64,000 nt of DNA from Treponema ruminis (GTDB lineage: Bacteria > Spirochaetota > Spirochaetia > Treponematales > Treponemataceae), in assembly GCA_017161305.1 (NCBI GenBank), contig CP031518.1, positions 2,666,001-2,730,000 on the forward strand. The letters run 5' to 3'. Numbering within the stretch: position 1 is the first letter of the stretch; each line of letters begins with the position of its first letter. The translations under genes were made by a program, and so were the position numbers. The notes below the pieces were generated by a model. The model was given only the letters and a program-made list of their open reading frames with translations, had not been told where the DNA came from and did not search any database. Below, piece by piece: positions 55,041 to 63,400 of this stretch.

Positions 55041-55988
55041 TTAGCGTGTCATTGGTCTTGTCTTTACTGGGTCTGGGTTCGGTGTGACCCTTGGCTTCTT
55101 CGGTTTCTGCGGTGATGTCCTTTGTACGTTCTTTGAAGGACTTCGCTGTGATGACCTTGTGACAAGGATCATCTCCTCATAGCGGTCTACCATCTCCCTG
55201 AAGTCCTTGAACGTGACAGCCTTTGACTCTCCGTTTTGGGGATTCGTGCATTTCTTCGTTGCAATCTTCAACGCATCCTTCCTTTCCTGCGGAAGCGCCT
55301 TGTACTCCTTTGTTCCATAACGGGGGATAAGGCCGAGGTCGAGGGCTTCATGGATGTCGAAAGGCTTAGCATCGATGCTTTTCAGCACCTTCTGTCTGTC
55401 ACGCTCTGACGTGTCCTTCTTCGGTTTCTTCATCGCTGCCTTGTGGGCATCTCTGAGCTCCTTTTGCTTCTGGACATAAAGCTCAAGAGTCTTCTTCTGG
55501 GCTGCCCTGTATTCCTCCTTCACAGTGAGAAGGGCAATCTGCTTCTTGTAGCGGTTGATCTGAGTCTGTTTGTGGCCGAGGGAGAATCCTGTGATGAATG
55601 CAGAGATGGCAGCAGAAAGGAGATTTTTGTGTGTCCTGCTCTTCTTGAAGGCCTCCCTCATGTAGTGGATCTTCTCGAATGTGACATTGCCCTTGACCTT
55701 CCGGTTGATCTGGAACTCCTTCCTGGCAATCTGCTTGCCGATGAGGAACTCGTCCTTCGCATCCTTGAGCCTTTCCTGGTACTGGATTTTCTCCAGCTTC
55801 TTCTCCTTCCTCGATCTGACGATATCTGCATGTTCGGCAAGCTTCATGACCTTCGTGCCTTCGTTGTTGTCGCCATAGACTTTCGTGCTCTTCTGGATGG
55901 ATTCGAAGAACTTTGAAAGCTCAACGAGCTGCTCTGCAAGCTTTGTGAAATCGGGTGCTGTCTGCACAGTTGCTGTCGCTTCCATCAC
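55041..55988 (-). CDS. hypothetical coiled-coil protein (315 aa)
   Basis: Not recognised. Lys/Glu-rich throughout, with long helices (RSRKEKKLEKIQYQERLKDA, LYVQKQKELRDAHKAAMKK) and a basic, Pro-rich tail. A possible hydrophobic stretch (NLLSAAISAFITGFSLG) lies mid-way. The composition suggests a DNA- or membrane-associated structural protein. Its start overlaps the 122-residue gene by 4 bases. Confidence 0.55.
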   Translation of the reverse strand: MMEATATVQTAPDFTKLAEQLVELSKFFESIQKSTKVYGDNNEGTKVMKLAEHADIVRSRKEKKLEKIQYQERLKDAKDEFLIGKQIARKEFQINRKVKGNVTFEKIHYMREAFKKSRTHKNLLSAAISAFITGFSLGHKQTQINRYKKQIALLTVKEEYRAAQKKTLELYVQKQKELRDAHKAAMKKPKKDTSERDRQKVLKSIDAKPFDIHEALDLGLIPRYGTKEYKALPQERKDALKIATKKCTNPQNGESKAVTFKDFREMVDRYEEMILVTRSSQRSPSKNVQRTSPQKPKKPRVTPNPDPVKTRPMTR

Positions 55989-56353
55989 GCATCCTCCTGT
56001 ATCTGCTCAAGAATGGGTTTCTCAAGGTCGATTGGAATGATGAAGTTGAGGTCGATGAGCACTTTCCCGGATCCGTCTGTGGCGGTTATTCCTGTAACTT
56101 TGTTCTCTTCGTTGTCATCGACGTAGGAGAGCGTTATGTAGACTGTCTTGTCATCGTCATCGAGACTTTCGATGAAGTCCAGTTCTTCCCTGATTCCCTC
56201 ATCCCTGTCGTTCCAATGCGGCCAGGCATCGTCATCGGGATTGAAGCCGAGTTCCGAGACAAGGCTTTCCCATTCATCGTCTGGAATTGCATTCAGGGCC
56301 TCACGATATGAATCAAGTGCCTCTTTCAGGATATCGATTGTTGTCTCTGCCAT
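55985..56353 (-). CDS. hypothetical acidic protein (122 aa)
   Basis: Not recognised. Very acidic (many Asp/Glu), with the look of a DNA-mimic or chaperone-like protein: DDEWESLVSELGFNPDDDAW and ESLDDDDKTVYITLSYVDDN. Small acidic proteins on conjugative elements often are anti-restriction proteins (for example Ocr/ArdA-type mimicry), but no ArdA signature is visible; this is inference. Confidence 0.5.
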   Translation of the reverse strand: MAETTIDILKEALDSYREALNAIPDDEWESLVSELGFNPDDDAWPHWNDRDEGIREELDFIESLDDDDKTVYITLSYVDDNEENKVTGITATDGSGKVLIDLNFIIPIDLEKPILEQIQEDA

Positions 56354-58023
56354 TACCTTAGCCTCCTTTTCCTTTTGTCCTGCCGAGTCCTGGAACGGGC
56401 ATTGTCCCTTCTGTTGGATTTGGACTCGTCATCCGGGGCGGGAGCTTCCTTCTTCTCCCGTCTGGTAGTCCGTACTGACTTGTCTGTCCTGTAGTTCTTC
56501 ACTCCAAGCGGAGCGGTGATGTCGATGTCATGATGCTTGTTCAGAAGCCGTCTGCTGGACTTGATATGAGCCCGGATGTAGCTTGTGTAATCCTTCCGTT
56601 CTGCTTCCTTCTCGATGGCGGGAATGACTTCCTTCTCAATCTTCTCTTCCAGAAGGGAGAGTCCCAGATGCTTCGAGAGGAATGCGGGGAGTCCCGGATC
56701 CTCAATGACACCGAGTGATGCAAGATGTGCGATGTGCTGCGGTATCCCGGACTCCCTGCATAGATCCATCGGTGAGGACTCGGGAACGGTTACAGTCTCC
56801 CTTGTGCCGTCACGGTCAAAGGAGATTGAGAAAGTTATCCTCGCATCATGCCTGTGATCCACATTCTCCTTCGTGAGGTTCTGGTGGATGCTCTCGAAGC
56901 GTTTCTCAGCCTCGGGAAGTGTCATCACAGTTCCATCCTTCAGCTCAGGGATGAATGAATTGAGGATTGAAATCATTGGAACATCATCTTGTCCCTTCGG
57001 AGGAGAGAATCGAAATGCTTTGTCCCTTATATCCTGTGAATGGATCTTTTCAAGTTCTTTGATGATTTCTTCCCTCTGCGGATTCTGCTCTCTGCCATCA
57101 TCTCTGAGATGAGAGAAGAGCTGAGCCCTGTGGACGATTCCGTACCAGAGTGAGAAGTCGAAATCTTCTGTGAAGATCTTCCGCAGATCCTCAGCCTTGC
57201 TGAAGGCTTCCGGGAAGTATCGTGTATAGAGTGACATCACCGCCATCACTGGAAGCGGTTTGTCCTGGAAATAACAGCTGTCATTGAGAAGCGAATAGGC
57301 CAGGATTATGACTGTGAGCTTTCTGAGCTCCTCAGCATCCTCCTCAGCCTTCTTCAGCTTCGAGAAATCGACTCGAATGGACTTCATCGTCATGTCGGCG
57401 AGAAGAATCGCATTGAAGATGTTGTACTTGACCGAATATTCCGCAACTTCCTCGTTCGACGGCTCTCTCGGGTCTGGTGCGACATCGAGCGAGTGTCGTC
57501 TTGAGAGCCAAGTGAGTGCATGCTTCATCATGTAGAAGTCATGTCTTTCTTTCAGATCAAGGCTGCTTCCGATGACATCGGAATATTCATCTGAGATTGA
57601 CTTGAAGCTCCTTCTCGATCTGCTGTCGAGGATGATGTTTTCTTCACATCTGGCACAAGCATTAATGAGTTCAAGATACTCGGCTGTGACAAGAATGGAC
57701 TCGGCCTTTGAGGGACGATCATATCTGTGTATGTCCGGAATATGATTTGAGGGTTCCAAGAGGGGTTCTTCTATGCTGAAAAGATCCATCCTGCTGATTT
57801 CTGCTGGCTGGAAGTGGGCTCTTCCTGTCTTGTTTGCCATGATGTTCAGCTGGATGTTTGCAAAGAGGTCAGGATGAGATGTTCCGTCCCTCATCGGGGA
57901 ATGCATTGACTTGAGATAGAAGTATTCGTCGCCATCCATAGTGAATGGATTGATTCCCCTGTCGAGGAGGGAGAGAAAATCGGTGTAAAACGCATCGAGC
58001 CTTTCTGGAGTTGCATCTCTCAT
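56353..58023 (-). CDS. large ArdC-like N-domain protein of unknown function (556 aa)
   Basis: The first 70 residues align with the N-terminal (ssDNA-binding type) domain of ArdC in the next gene: LLDRGINPFTMDGDEY against ILNRGINPWQVEE, and FANIQLNIMAN against GANALMLNISS. The remaining about 480 residues are helical and resemble nothing I know; no HExxH site is present. The basic tail ends RTRQDKRKRRLR. The start overlaps the ArdC gene's end by 4 bases (ATGA), so the two are translationally coupled. Probably a duplicated and diverged partner. Confidence 0.5.
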   Translation of the reverse strand: MRDATPERLDAFYTDFLSLLDRGINPFTMDGDEYFYLKSMHSPMRDGTSHPDLFANIQLNIMANKTGRAHFQPAEISRMDLFSIEEPLLEPSNHIPDIHRYDRPSKAESILVTAEYLELINACARCEENIILDSRSRRSFKSISDEYSDVIGSSLDLKERHDFYMMKHALTWLSRRHSLDVAPDPREPSNEEVAEYSVKYNIFNAILLADMTMKSIRVDFSKLKKAEEDAEELRKLTVIILAYSLLNDSCYFQDKPLPVMAVMSLYTRYFPEAFSKAEDLRKIFTEDFDFSLWYGIVHRAQLFSHLRDDGREQNPQREEIIKELEKIHSQDIRDKAFRFSPPKGQDDVPMISILNSFIPELKDGTVMTLPEAEKRFESIHQNLTKENVDHRHDARITFSISFDRDGTRETVTVPESSPMDLCRESGIPQHIAHLASLGVIEDPGLPAFLSKHLGLSLLEEKIEKEVIPAIEKEAERKDYTSYIRAHIKSSRRLLNKHHDIDITAPLGVKNYRTDKSVRTTRREKKEAPAPDDESKSNRRDNARSRTRQDKRKRRLR

Positions 58024-60239
58024 CGTCTGATGCTCCTCTGAGTCGGCTGCTCTTTTGCAATCTCGGTCTTCTTTTCCTGATCCTTCTTCCAGGAGAGGAT
58101 GTGATCAAGTGTCACAAGCGGGATGTTGAGTCTTGTGGCAAGGTGAGTCTCGATGTCCATTCCCGTCGATTCAAGGCCGTTCTTGTCGAGGATGACGACG
58201 GCATCTGAATGCCTGAGTGCATCGAGGTCGATCTCCATCGCTCTTCTCCAGGTCTCTGCGGCGGAAAGGTTCTCAGGGATTTTTCCCTTCACAAGCTCAA
58301 CAGGGTTTATCGCCTTGTATCCGGCTTGAGAGAGCGATTCCTCTGCATTCTTAAATCGCTCCTTGTGGTTTGGATCTGCGGTGATCGGGCCTGATATGTA
58401 GACGGTTTTTATGGTCTCTCCGTTCTCGGGCATTATGTACTGGAAATCCTCAAGCTGTGGTGGATGGAGGAGGTCGATTGCCTTTCCTGTTCCGATGTTC
58501 TTCCTTTGCTGCTCAACCCAGTCGAGGACGCTCCTGCTGTACTCGATGAACTCCCGCTCGACTGTTGTGATTGAGCGTTTTTCCATGTTCTTTAGAAGAG
58601 TCTCAGAACGTTCCTGCTGCTCATCAAGACCAATGTGGCAGCTGAGTGCTGGAAGAATCTTGTCGTGTTTCAGGTTCTCCAGATCAAGGATCTTCGAGAA
58701 ATTCTCATCGCCATGCTTTCTTTTGACGTTCTCCTGAAGTCTCTTGTTTGTTAGGAATATCTCATTCTCTTTTGACAGGTGCTCGAAAATCGTTCCGCTG
58801 TCTTGTCCGATGACATATCTGCCAGGACACTCCTCATCTTTCCCGTTGATTGCAACGGTGATGTTGAATTTGGTCGGGATGGTCTCCTCATATCTCCTGG
58901 CATCCTCATTTAGCGAGGCAAGCAGCTTGTCTGCCTCTGCCATCGTCATGTCTTTGTTGATGGGGACTCTGTAGTTATCTGAGTATGAGAAACGAATGAC
59001 AGGAGTCATATGCAGCTTCTGCTTTGCATCGGGTTTCGGTGTTTCCTTTGGCTCTGAGACAGGAGGAGCAGGAGCCTCTGCTACTACCGAGGGTTCTTCA
59101 GTTCTGTTGAGCGTGCTGAGTTCGACTCTTGTCCAGATTGACGGATCGAGGTCGTGATACTGGGATATCTGGTCGATGGCATCGGAAGTCTTCAGACCTT
59201 CCTTGCCAAAACGACCTCCATCAAGATCCTTGAGATTCTTGTCGTAGATCGTGTAGTCCCAAGGTTCCTCATCGGAGTAGCTTCGCTGAAGATGGAGATA
59301 TTTCTCCCCATTGAAAAGGAGAAGCTCATCTTCGTTGTTCCTGCCCTGTGCAATGAGCCTTGTCCTGTCTTCAGGATGCTCAAGGAATCTGGCTGCCTTC
59401 GAGACAGCGCTGTATATCGAAGAGAGCTTGAAGTCGGGATCCTTGATTGCCTGTAGCCATGAGGCTATGTAGTCTGCGGAGGTCGTATTGGTGTATTTCA
59501 TGTCGCAGTCTTCGCAGAGGCTGAGTGCTGTGATCTCGGCGACAAGCTCTTCAATTGCATAAGGCTCGTTACCAAACGGATTCTCTATCTTCCTTGCAAG
59601 CCGATTGATGGCTCCAGTGGAATGGGCCATCTCATGGAATGCTGTGGAGAAGAACTCCGTCTCATCCAGGAAGGACGATTTGAGGGGCATGGTAATCTCG
59701 TCCGTTCCTGGACGATAAGACGGAACTTGTTTGGGGTTCGGCACGTAGTTGATGCTGACAGGGCTGTTCGACAGCATTGTCTCTGCCAGCTCTTTGTCAT
59801 ACGTCGTGTCATGCTTCACATCCTTTCTTGGAGGAACAGGATCGAGCTGTCTTGCATTGAATACGTAATAGACCTTGAAGATTGGCGGAATCCTGACTGT
59901 CTCGTAGACAATCAGGCCATTTTTATCCTTGACGATGTTTCCATCCTCATCCTTCTTCGGTCTTTCGACTGTGTTCTGGAAGAAATAGGCAGGTGTGGCT
60001 TTCTGCCCCTTTATGACATGGCATCCTATCTTGTTCGCCTGGTTGAGTGTATACCAGCGCATGTCACCTTCGTGGAAGAGAAGAGAGGATATGTTCAGCA
60101 TCAGGGCATTGGCGCCGCTGTAGTATCTGTCGGATATGCCGTTGCGGGCTCTCTCCTCGACCTGCCAAGGGTTGATGCCTCTGTTGAGGATGTCGATGAC
60201 CTTCGTCTGAAGGAGATTCATGTATTCCTGATAGGTCAT
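58020..60239 (-). CDS. ardC: ArdC-type anti-restriction protein with zincin and DUF4406 domains
   Basis: 739 residues. Residues 1-130 match the ArdC N-terminal domain (ssDNA-binding, DUF1738), for example ILNRGINPWQ and GANALMLNISS. A zinc-metalloprotease-like domain follows, with FHEMAHSTGAINR holding H-E-x-x-H at 202-206. A middle region of about 350 residues contains SYSDNYRVPINKDMTMAEAD. The C-terminal about 105 residues (TVYISGPITADPNHKERFKN, AVVILDKNGLESTGMDIETH) are a DUF4406/nucleoside-deoxyribosyltransferase-like fold. ArdC from pSA protects transferred single-stranded DNA in recipients. The fusion with DUF4406 is unusual. Confidence 0.8.
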   Translation of the reverse strand: MTYQEYMNLLQTKVIDILNRGINPWQVEERARNGISDRYYSGANALMLNISSLLFHEGDMRWYTLNQANKIGCHVIKGQKATPAYFFQNTVERPKKDEDGNIVKDKNGLIVYETVRIPPIFKVYYVFNARQLDPVPPRKDVKHDTTYDKELAETMLSNSPVSINYVPNPKQVPSYRPGTDEITMPLKSSFLDETEFFSTAFHEMAHSTGAINRLARKIENPFGNEPYAIEELVAEITALSLCEDCDMKYTNTTSADYIASWLQAIKDPDFKLSSIYSAVSKAARFLEHPEDRTRLIAQGRNNEDELLLFNGEKYLHLQRSYSDEEPWDYTIYDKNLKDLDGGRFGKEGLKTSDAIDQISQYHDLDPSIWTRVELSTLNRTEEPSVVAEAPAPPVSEPKETPKPDAKQKLHMTPVIRFSYSDNYRVPINKDMTMAEADKLLASLNEDARRYEETIPTKFNITVAINGKDEECPGRYVIGQDSGTIFEHLSKENEIFLTNKRLQENVKRKHGDENFSKILDLENLKHDKILPALSCHIGLDEQQERSETLLKNMEKRSITTVEREFIEYSRSVLDWVEQQRKNIGTGKAIDLLHPPQLEDFQYIMPENGETIKTVYISGPITADPNHKERFKNAEESLSQAGYKAINPVELVKGKIPENLSAAETWRRAMEIDLDALRHSDAVVILDKNGLESTGMDIETHLATRLNIPLVTLDHILSWKKDQEKKTEIAKEQPTQRSIRR

Positions 60240-60676
60240 AGCTCTTCAGCCTCCTGGCTTCTGTTGGCCGACAGGAATCCGGAAATTGCATTGATCAGGT
60301 CTTCTCTCTTGTGTATGTGCTTCTCGATGATGGGATCTTCTGCTCCCTCATTGATGATTTGGAGCCGGATGCCTTCTTCCTCCGGTGTCAGGATGCAGTC
60401 GATATCACCTTCGAGGATGAATGAGATGTGATCGAAGTAGCATGCAAGAGCGTGATACCTGAATCCGTTGCCGCTTATTTGAAGTTCGTATTCCTGCTCA
60501 GGATCCTCGCCATAGAGGTCAAGATATCCTCTCGGATCGAGTGGCGTTGCTATTTGCGTGAATACAGATCTCTCTGCAAGGGCAAAAAGCTGCTTGGCAA
60601 GATACTGGACAGGTTCGTAGCCGAAAGTGTCCTTGGATAATATTTCTGTCTTGTCTTCCGGATGATATGCGTTCAT
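60236..60676 (-). CDS. hypothetical protein (146 aa)
   Basis: Not recognised. An alpha/beta, acidic protein with no signal peptide or membrane helix (RYHALACYFDHISFILEGDI, DPIIEKHIHKREDLINAISG). Its stop overlaps the ardC start by 4 bases. Position between repA and ardC suggests an early gene of the element. Confidence 0.5.
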   Translation of the reverse strand: MNAYHPEDKTEILSKDTFGYEPVQYLAKQLFALAERSVFTQIATPLDPRGYLDLYGEDPEQEYELQISGNGFRYHALACYFDHISFILEGDIDCILTPEEEGIRLQIINEGAEDPIIEKHIHKREDLINAISGFLSANRSQEAEEL

Positions 60677-60685
60677 GCTTCCTCC

Positions 60686-61492
60686 TTAAAGCGACGGCAA
60701 CATCAGTACATTGCTTTTCCTCTCCTGCGTGAGGAGAGGGGATTTATCGACGATGATTCCTTCGGGAACCCGGTAGATCTTCGCCCCGGGATAGAATGAC
60801 TGCTGTACCCGGAACAGGGATTTGCCGAAGCTTGTCTTGAATCGTGGAAAGTTGTTTGGTGTTATGTGAAACTGATTACACAGATGAGGCCAGGCAATCA
60901 GTCTTGGTTCATCTTTCTTGGACACCTGATAGATGGATGATATGAGCCATGCAAGCGTGTCGAAATCAAATGCGTGTGTTATTTTCTGCAATGCATCAAG
61001 AGGCATTGGGAAAGACGCTTTCTGGAGGAAGTCCTTTCCCTTTTCGGTCAGGGAAAGATAGACGTGCATATTGTCGTCAAGATCCTTCTCAAGCCTGAAG
61101 TCCGCAGAATCCACAAGAAGCAGATTCTGGATTGACATGCGAGACTCCTCCTCGTAGCGGAGAGAAATAAGTGTTGAACTCCAGTTCTCAAGCTGATGTG
61201 CAAATCTTTCAAGCTGCTTGCCTGTGGGCTTCAGGTATCTGAGTCCGCTGAGAAGGCTATAGAGAGTGAATGATGTTATTACGCTTTCCTTGCTTCTGAA
61301 TGCGAGATTTGTCATGGAAATTAAGGCAAGGCGGGCATAGAGGCCGTAAGGCACTTCTGTCATAGATGAGAATGACAGAGTGCCCAGTGACAGTTCATGT
61401 GTATATGAATTGCCTACGGCCTGTTTAGGTAGGGGAAAACAGACAAAGCTTGAATTGTAGAATCCCAGATCCAGTCCGTTCTTGTCCATCAT
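60686..61492 (-). CDS. repA: plasmid replication initiator, RepA_C type
   Basis: 268 residues. The sequence follows the RepA_C family in order: VPYGLYARLALISMTNLAF, then RSKESVITSFTLYSLLSGLR, a Leu/Phe-rich ERFAHQLENWSSTLISL, QNLLLVDSAD, and PLDALQKITHAFDFDTLAWL with the C-terminal SFYPGAKIYRVPEG block. Such proteins initiate theta replication of IncP/IncW-like plasmids at iterons. Strong evidence that this is, or was, a plasmid. The tandem-HTH gene precedes it with a 4-base overlap. Confidence 0.72.
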   Translation of the reverse strand: MMDKNGLDLGFYNSSFVCFPLPKQAVGNSYTHELSLGTLSFSSMTEVPYGLYARLALISMTNLAFRSKESVITSFTLYSLLSGLRYLKPTGKQLERFAHQLENWSSTLISLRYEEESRMSIQNLLLVDSADFRLEKDLDDNMHVYLSLTEKGKDFLQKASFPMPLDALQKITHAFDFDTLAWLISSIYQVSKKDEPRLIAWPHLCNQFHITPNNFPRFKTSFGKSLFRVQQSFYPGAKIYRVPEGIIVDKSPLLTQERKSNVLMLPSL

Positions 61493-61836
61493 CGGCCTCT
61501 GTGTGTTGACGTGATTGGTTCCACTCTGATGAGGGATTCCCGTCGAGCCTTCTCGAAGCGTTCAACCTCACGTTCGCTGAATTTCTTTGTGAAGTACGGA
61601 TCGGTCTTGATCTTGCCTGTCTTTACGTAATTTCTGAGAGTCTTGTCAGATATCCCCAGTCGGTAACAGACTTCCTTGATTGAGAGGAGTTTCTCGTCAA
61701 GATCCCTGTAATAGGAGTAGCCATTGATTGGATCCTTGTACTGGATGACCTTTCCTTTTGCTACCCATCGCCATAGTGTTGTTCTGTTGATCTGCTCCTT
61801 TTCACAGTATTGTTTTGTGGTCAGTAGTCCTTCCAT
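61489..61836 (-). CDS. tandem helix-turn-helix protein (excisionase/MerR type)
   Basis: 115 residues with two helix-turn-helix domains of the HTH_17 kind: LTTKQYCEKEQINRTTLWRW with VAKGKVIQY, and LSIKEVCYRLGISDKTLRNY with VKTGKIKTD. Such proteins act as excisionases or as copy-number and partition regulators. Lying head-to-head with the recombinase (gap 67 bases) and overlapping repA, it could be the recombination directionality factor or a RepA regulator. Confidence 0.62.
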   Translation of the reverse strand: MEGLLTTKQYCEKEQINRTTLWRWVAKGKVIQYKDPINGYSYYRDLDEKLLSIKEVCYRLGISDKTLRNYVKTGKIKTDPYFTKKFSEREVERFEKARRESLIRVEPITSTHRGR

Positions 61837-61854
61837 TCAGCCCCTCACTGCATA

Positions 61855-61870
61855 TAGTTGCTAACTTTGT
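61855..61870. repeat. left 16-bp inverted repeat flanking the recombinase
   Basis: TAGTTGCTAACTTTGT is the exact reverse complement of 62918-62933. Both sit outside the recombinase gene, 1,063 bases apart, with TTGACGG shortly after each in the plus direction. Likely recombinase sites. Confidence 0.6.
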
Positions 61871-61903
61871 GTAAAATTGACGGAATGGAGGTACTGAGGA
61901 AAA

Positions 61904-62851
61904 ATGATGTACAGTGAATGGCTGAATCAGTGGCTGAAGGCCAAGGAGATAAAGGCCAAGGATTCAACAATCTCAAGTTATTCGTTGCTCATTTCCACGC
62001 ACATAGTTCCAGTTCTGGGCGATATGGAAATCGAGAAGATTGATGATGGATGTTTGCAGGATGCAATTGATGTATGGGTGTCGGAAGGTAATCGCAAGAC
62101 AGGCGGAGAACTGTCGGAGAAATCCGTAGCAGAGATTCTTCGGGTCACGAAATCTTCCATCAAGGCTTATTGCAAGAAGAAAAGGATTCCTGTTCCGCTT
62201 TTCGATGAACTTGAAGTCCCGAAAGTCGGATTCCGCTCTCATGAAGTGTTCACTCCAGATGAGCAGAGAATCATTCTGAAGGCAATTCTGAAGAACATCA
62301 CAGAACGAACTGTCGGAATAGCCCTTGGCCTGCTATCTGGCATGAGAATAGGGGAAATATGCGCTTTAACGTGGGATTCTGTAGATATGAAAGAGAATCT
62401 GATCACTGTTGGTGCAACTCTTCAGCGGATTTATGCACCTGTTGAGAATTCCGATAAGAAGAGCCGGATTCTGATAGATACTCCCAAAACGGAGAACTCT
62501 CGGAGGAAGATTCCAATGACAACGACAATGAAGAACATTCTCACAGCAATTCAACCGGAGGACAGCGAGGGACTGTATGTATTGTCAGGGAAAGCAAAAC
62601 CACTTGAGGCGAAGTCTCTCAGGGATTTCTACTACAGATTCCTGGATCAGCAGGGTATCAGGAAGCTTACATTCCATACACTGCGTCATACGTTCGGAAC
62701 GAAGTGCATCACATGCGGTATTGATCCTGCAACGCTTTGTAAGATCATGGGGCATGCCAATCCGACGATAACAATCAATCTCTACTGTCATCCGCAGATT
62801 GATGACATGAGAAAGGCTATGGAGGTACTCGATGAAAAGTGGTTGAAATGA
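61904..62851 (+). CDS. tyrosine recombinase/integrase
   Basis: 315 residues. An N-terminal SAM-like core-binding domain (residues 1-105) precedes the catalytic domain with R148 (GMRIGE), K195, H258 and R261 (HTLRHTFG), H284 (GHANPTIT) and the nucleophile Y294 (INLYCH): all active-site residues are present. Related to Tn916/phage-type integrases and Xer-like enzymes. GAGG precedes the paired ATG start. It is the only plus-strand gene of the element and is bracketed by 16-bp inverted repeats, so it may integrate, resolve dimers or invert its own segment. Confidence 0.9.
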   Translation: MMYSEWLNQWLKAKEIKAKDSTISSYSLLISTHIVPVLGDMEIEKIDDGCLQDAIDVWVSEGNRKTGGELSEKSVAEILRVTKSSIKAYCKKKRIPVPLFDELEVPKVGFRSHEVFTPDEQRIILKAILKNITERTVGIALGLLSGMRIGEICALTWDSVDMKENLITVGATLQRIYAPVENSDKKSRILIDTPKTENSRRKIPMTTTMKNILTAIQPEDSEGLYVLSGKAKPLEAKSLRDFYYRFLDQQGIRKLTFHTLRHTFGTKCITCGIDPATLCKIMGHANPTITINLYCHPQIDDMRKAMEVLDEKWLK

Positions 62852-63064
62852 TTTTTTTGTCGTTATAGAATGGTACTTAGGAAAAAACTAAGTAACTCTT
62901 TTCCGGCATATTTGCCTACAAAGTTAGCAACTAAGTGACTTTGACGGCTATTATTCAGAAGGTGGAACATGATTAAGTGTGTTGCACCTCATGTTCCTCA
63001 ATCTGAGGATAAATCCATTTTCAAGTCTTTGTCAAATTAAAATTGTAAGAATCTGACAAAATTT
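62852..63064. repeat. repeat-rich region behind the recombinase
   Basis: 213 bases without a gene. It holds ACTTAG (62875-62880) and CTAAGT (62888-62893), and two copies of AACTAAGT-(A/G)-ACT (from about 62886 and 62929). The inverted repeat at 62918-62933 follows, then interleaved stems AGGTG/CACCT and GGAACATGA/TCATGTTCC, and a CCTCA-ATC-TGAGG hairpin. It could be an origin, an attachment region or a small-RNA control site. Confidence 0.5.
62918..62933. repeat. right 16-bp inverted repeat flanking the recombinase
   Basis: ACAAAGTTAGCAACTA, perfect reverse complement of 61855-61870. It overlaps one of the two AACTAAGT direct repeats, which resemble arm-type sites. Confidence 0.6.
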
Positions 63065-63373
63065 TTAAAGAAGCTCGAATCGCTCGTCAGTGAGGTAGTA
63101 CTGCTTTCCGTTTGCAAGCTCGATGATGTGGCTGTATGACTCCTGGCCAGAGCTGCGTGAGCTTTGGCCGTCGAATCTTGCCATGTACTGTAAGTCTCCA
63201 GACTTGGGTTTCCGGCAGTAGATTACAAGTGTCTTGCTACAAAGTTTCTTGTCCTTCATCAGGACTTGGTAGATAGCCTGAATGAAGGTTTCTGTTTCCT
63301 CGGTTGCCTCTATGTATTTATGCAGGGAGGAATCAAGAATAACAAGTTCATATTTGAATGTGCTAGCAGCCAT
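63065..63373 (-). CDS. hypothetical protein (102 aa)
   Basis: Not recognised. An alpha/beta protein, predominantly hydrophilic (LDSSLHKYIEATEETETFIQ, TLVIYCRKPKSGDLQYMARF). It is the last of a minus-strand series with the toxin-antitoxin genes, but there are 27 bases between it and the 60-residue gene. Confidence 0.5.
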   Translation of the reverse strand: MAASTFKYELVILDSSLHKYIEATEETETFIQAIYQVLMKDKKLCSKTLVIYCRKPKSGDLQYMARFDGQSSRSSGQESYSHIIELANGKQYYLTDERFELL

Positions 63374-63400
63374 ATCATTTTCTCCTACGTGTGCAGGAAA

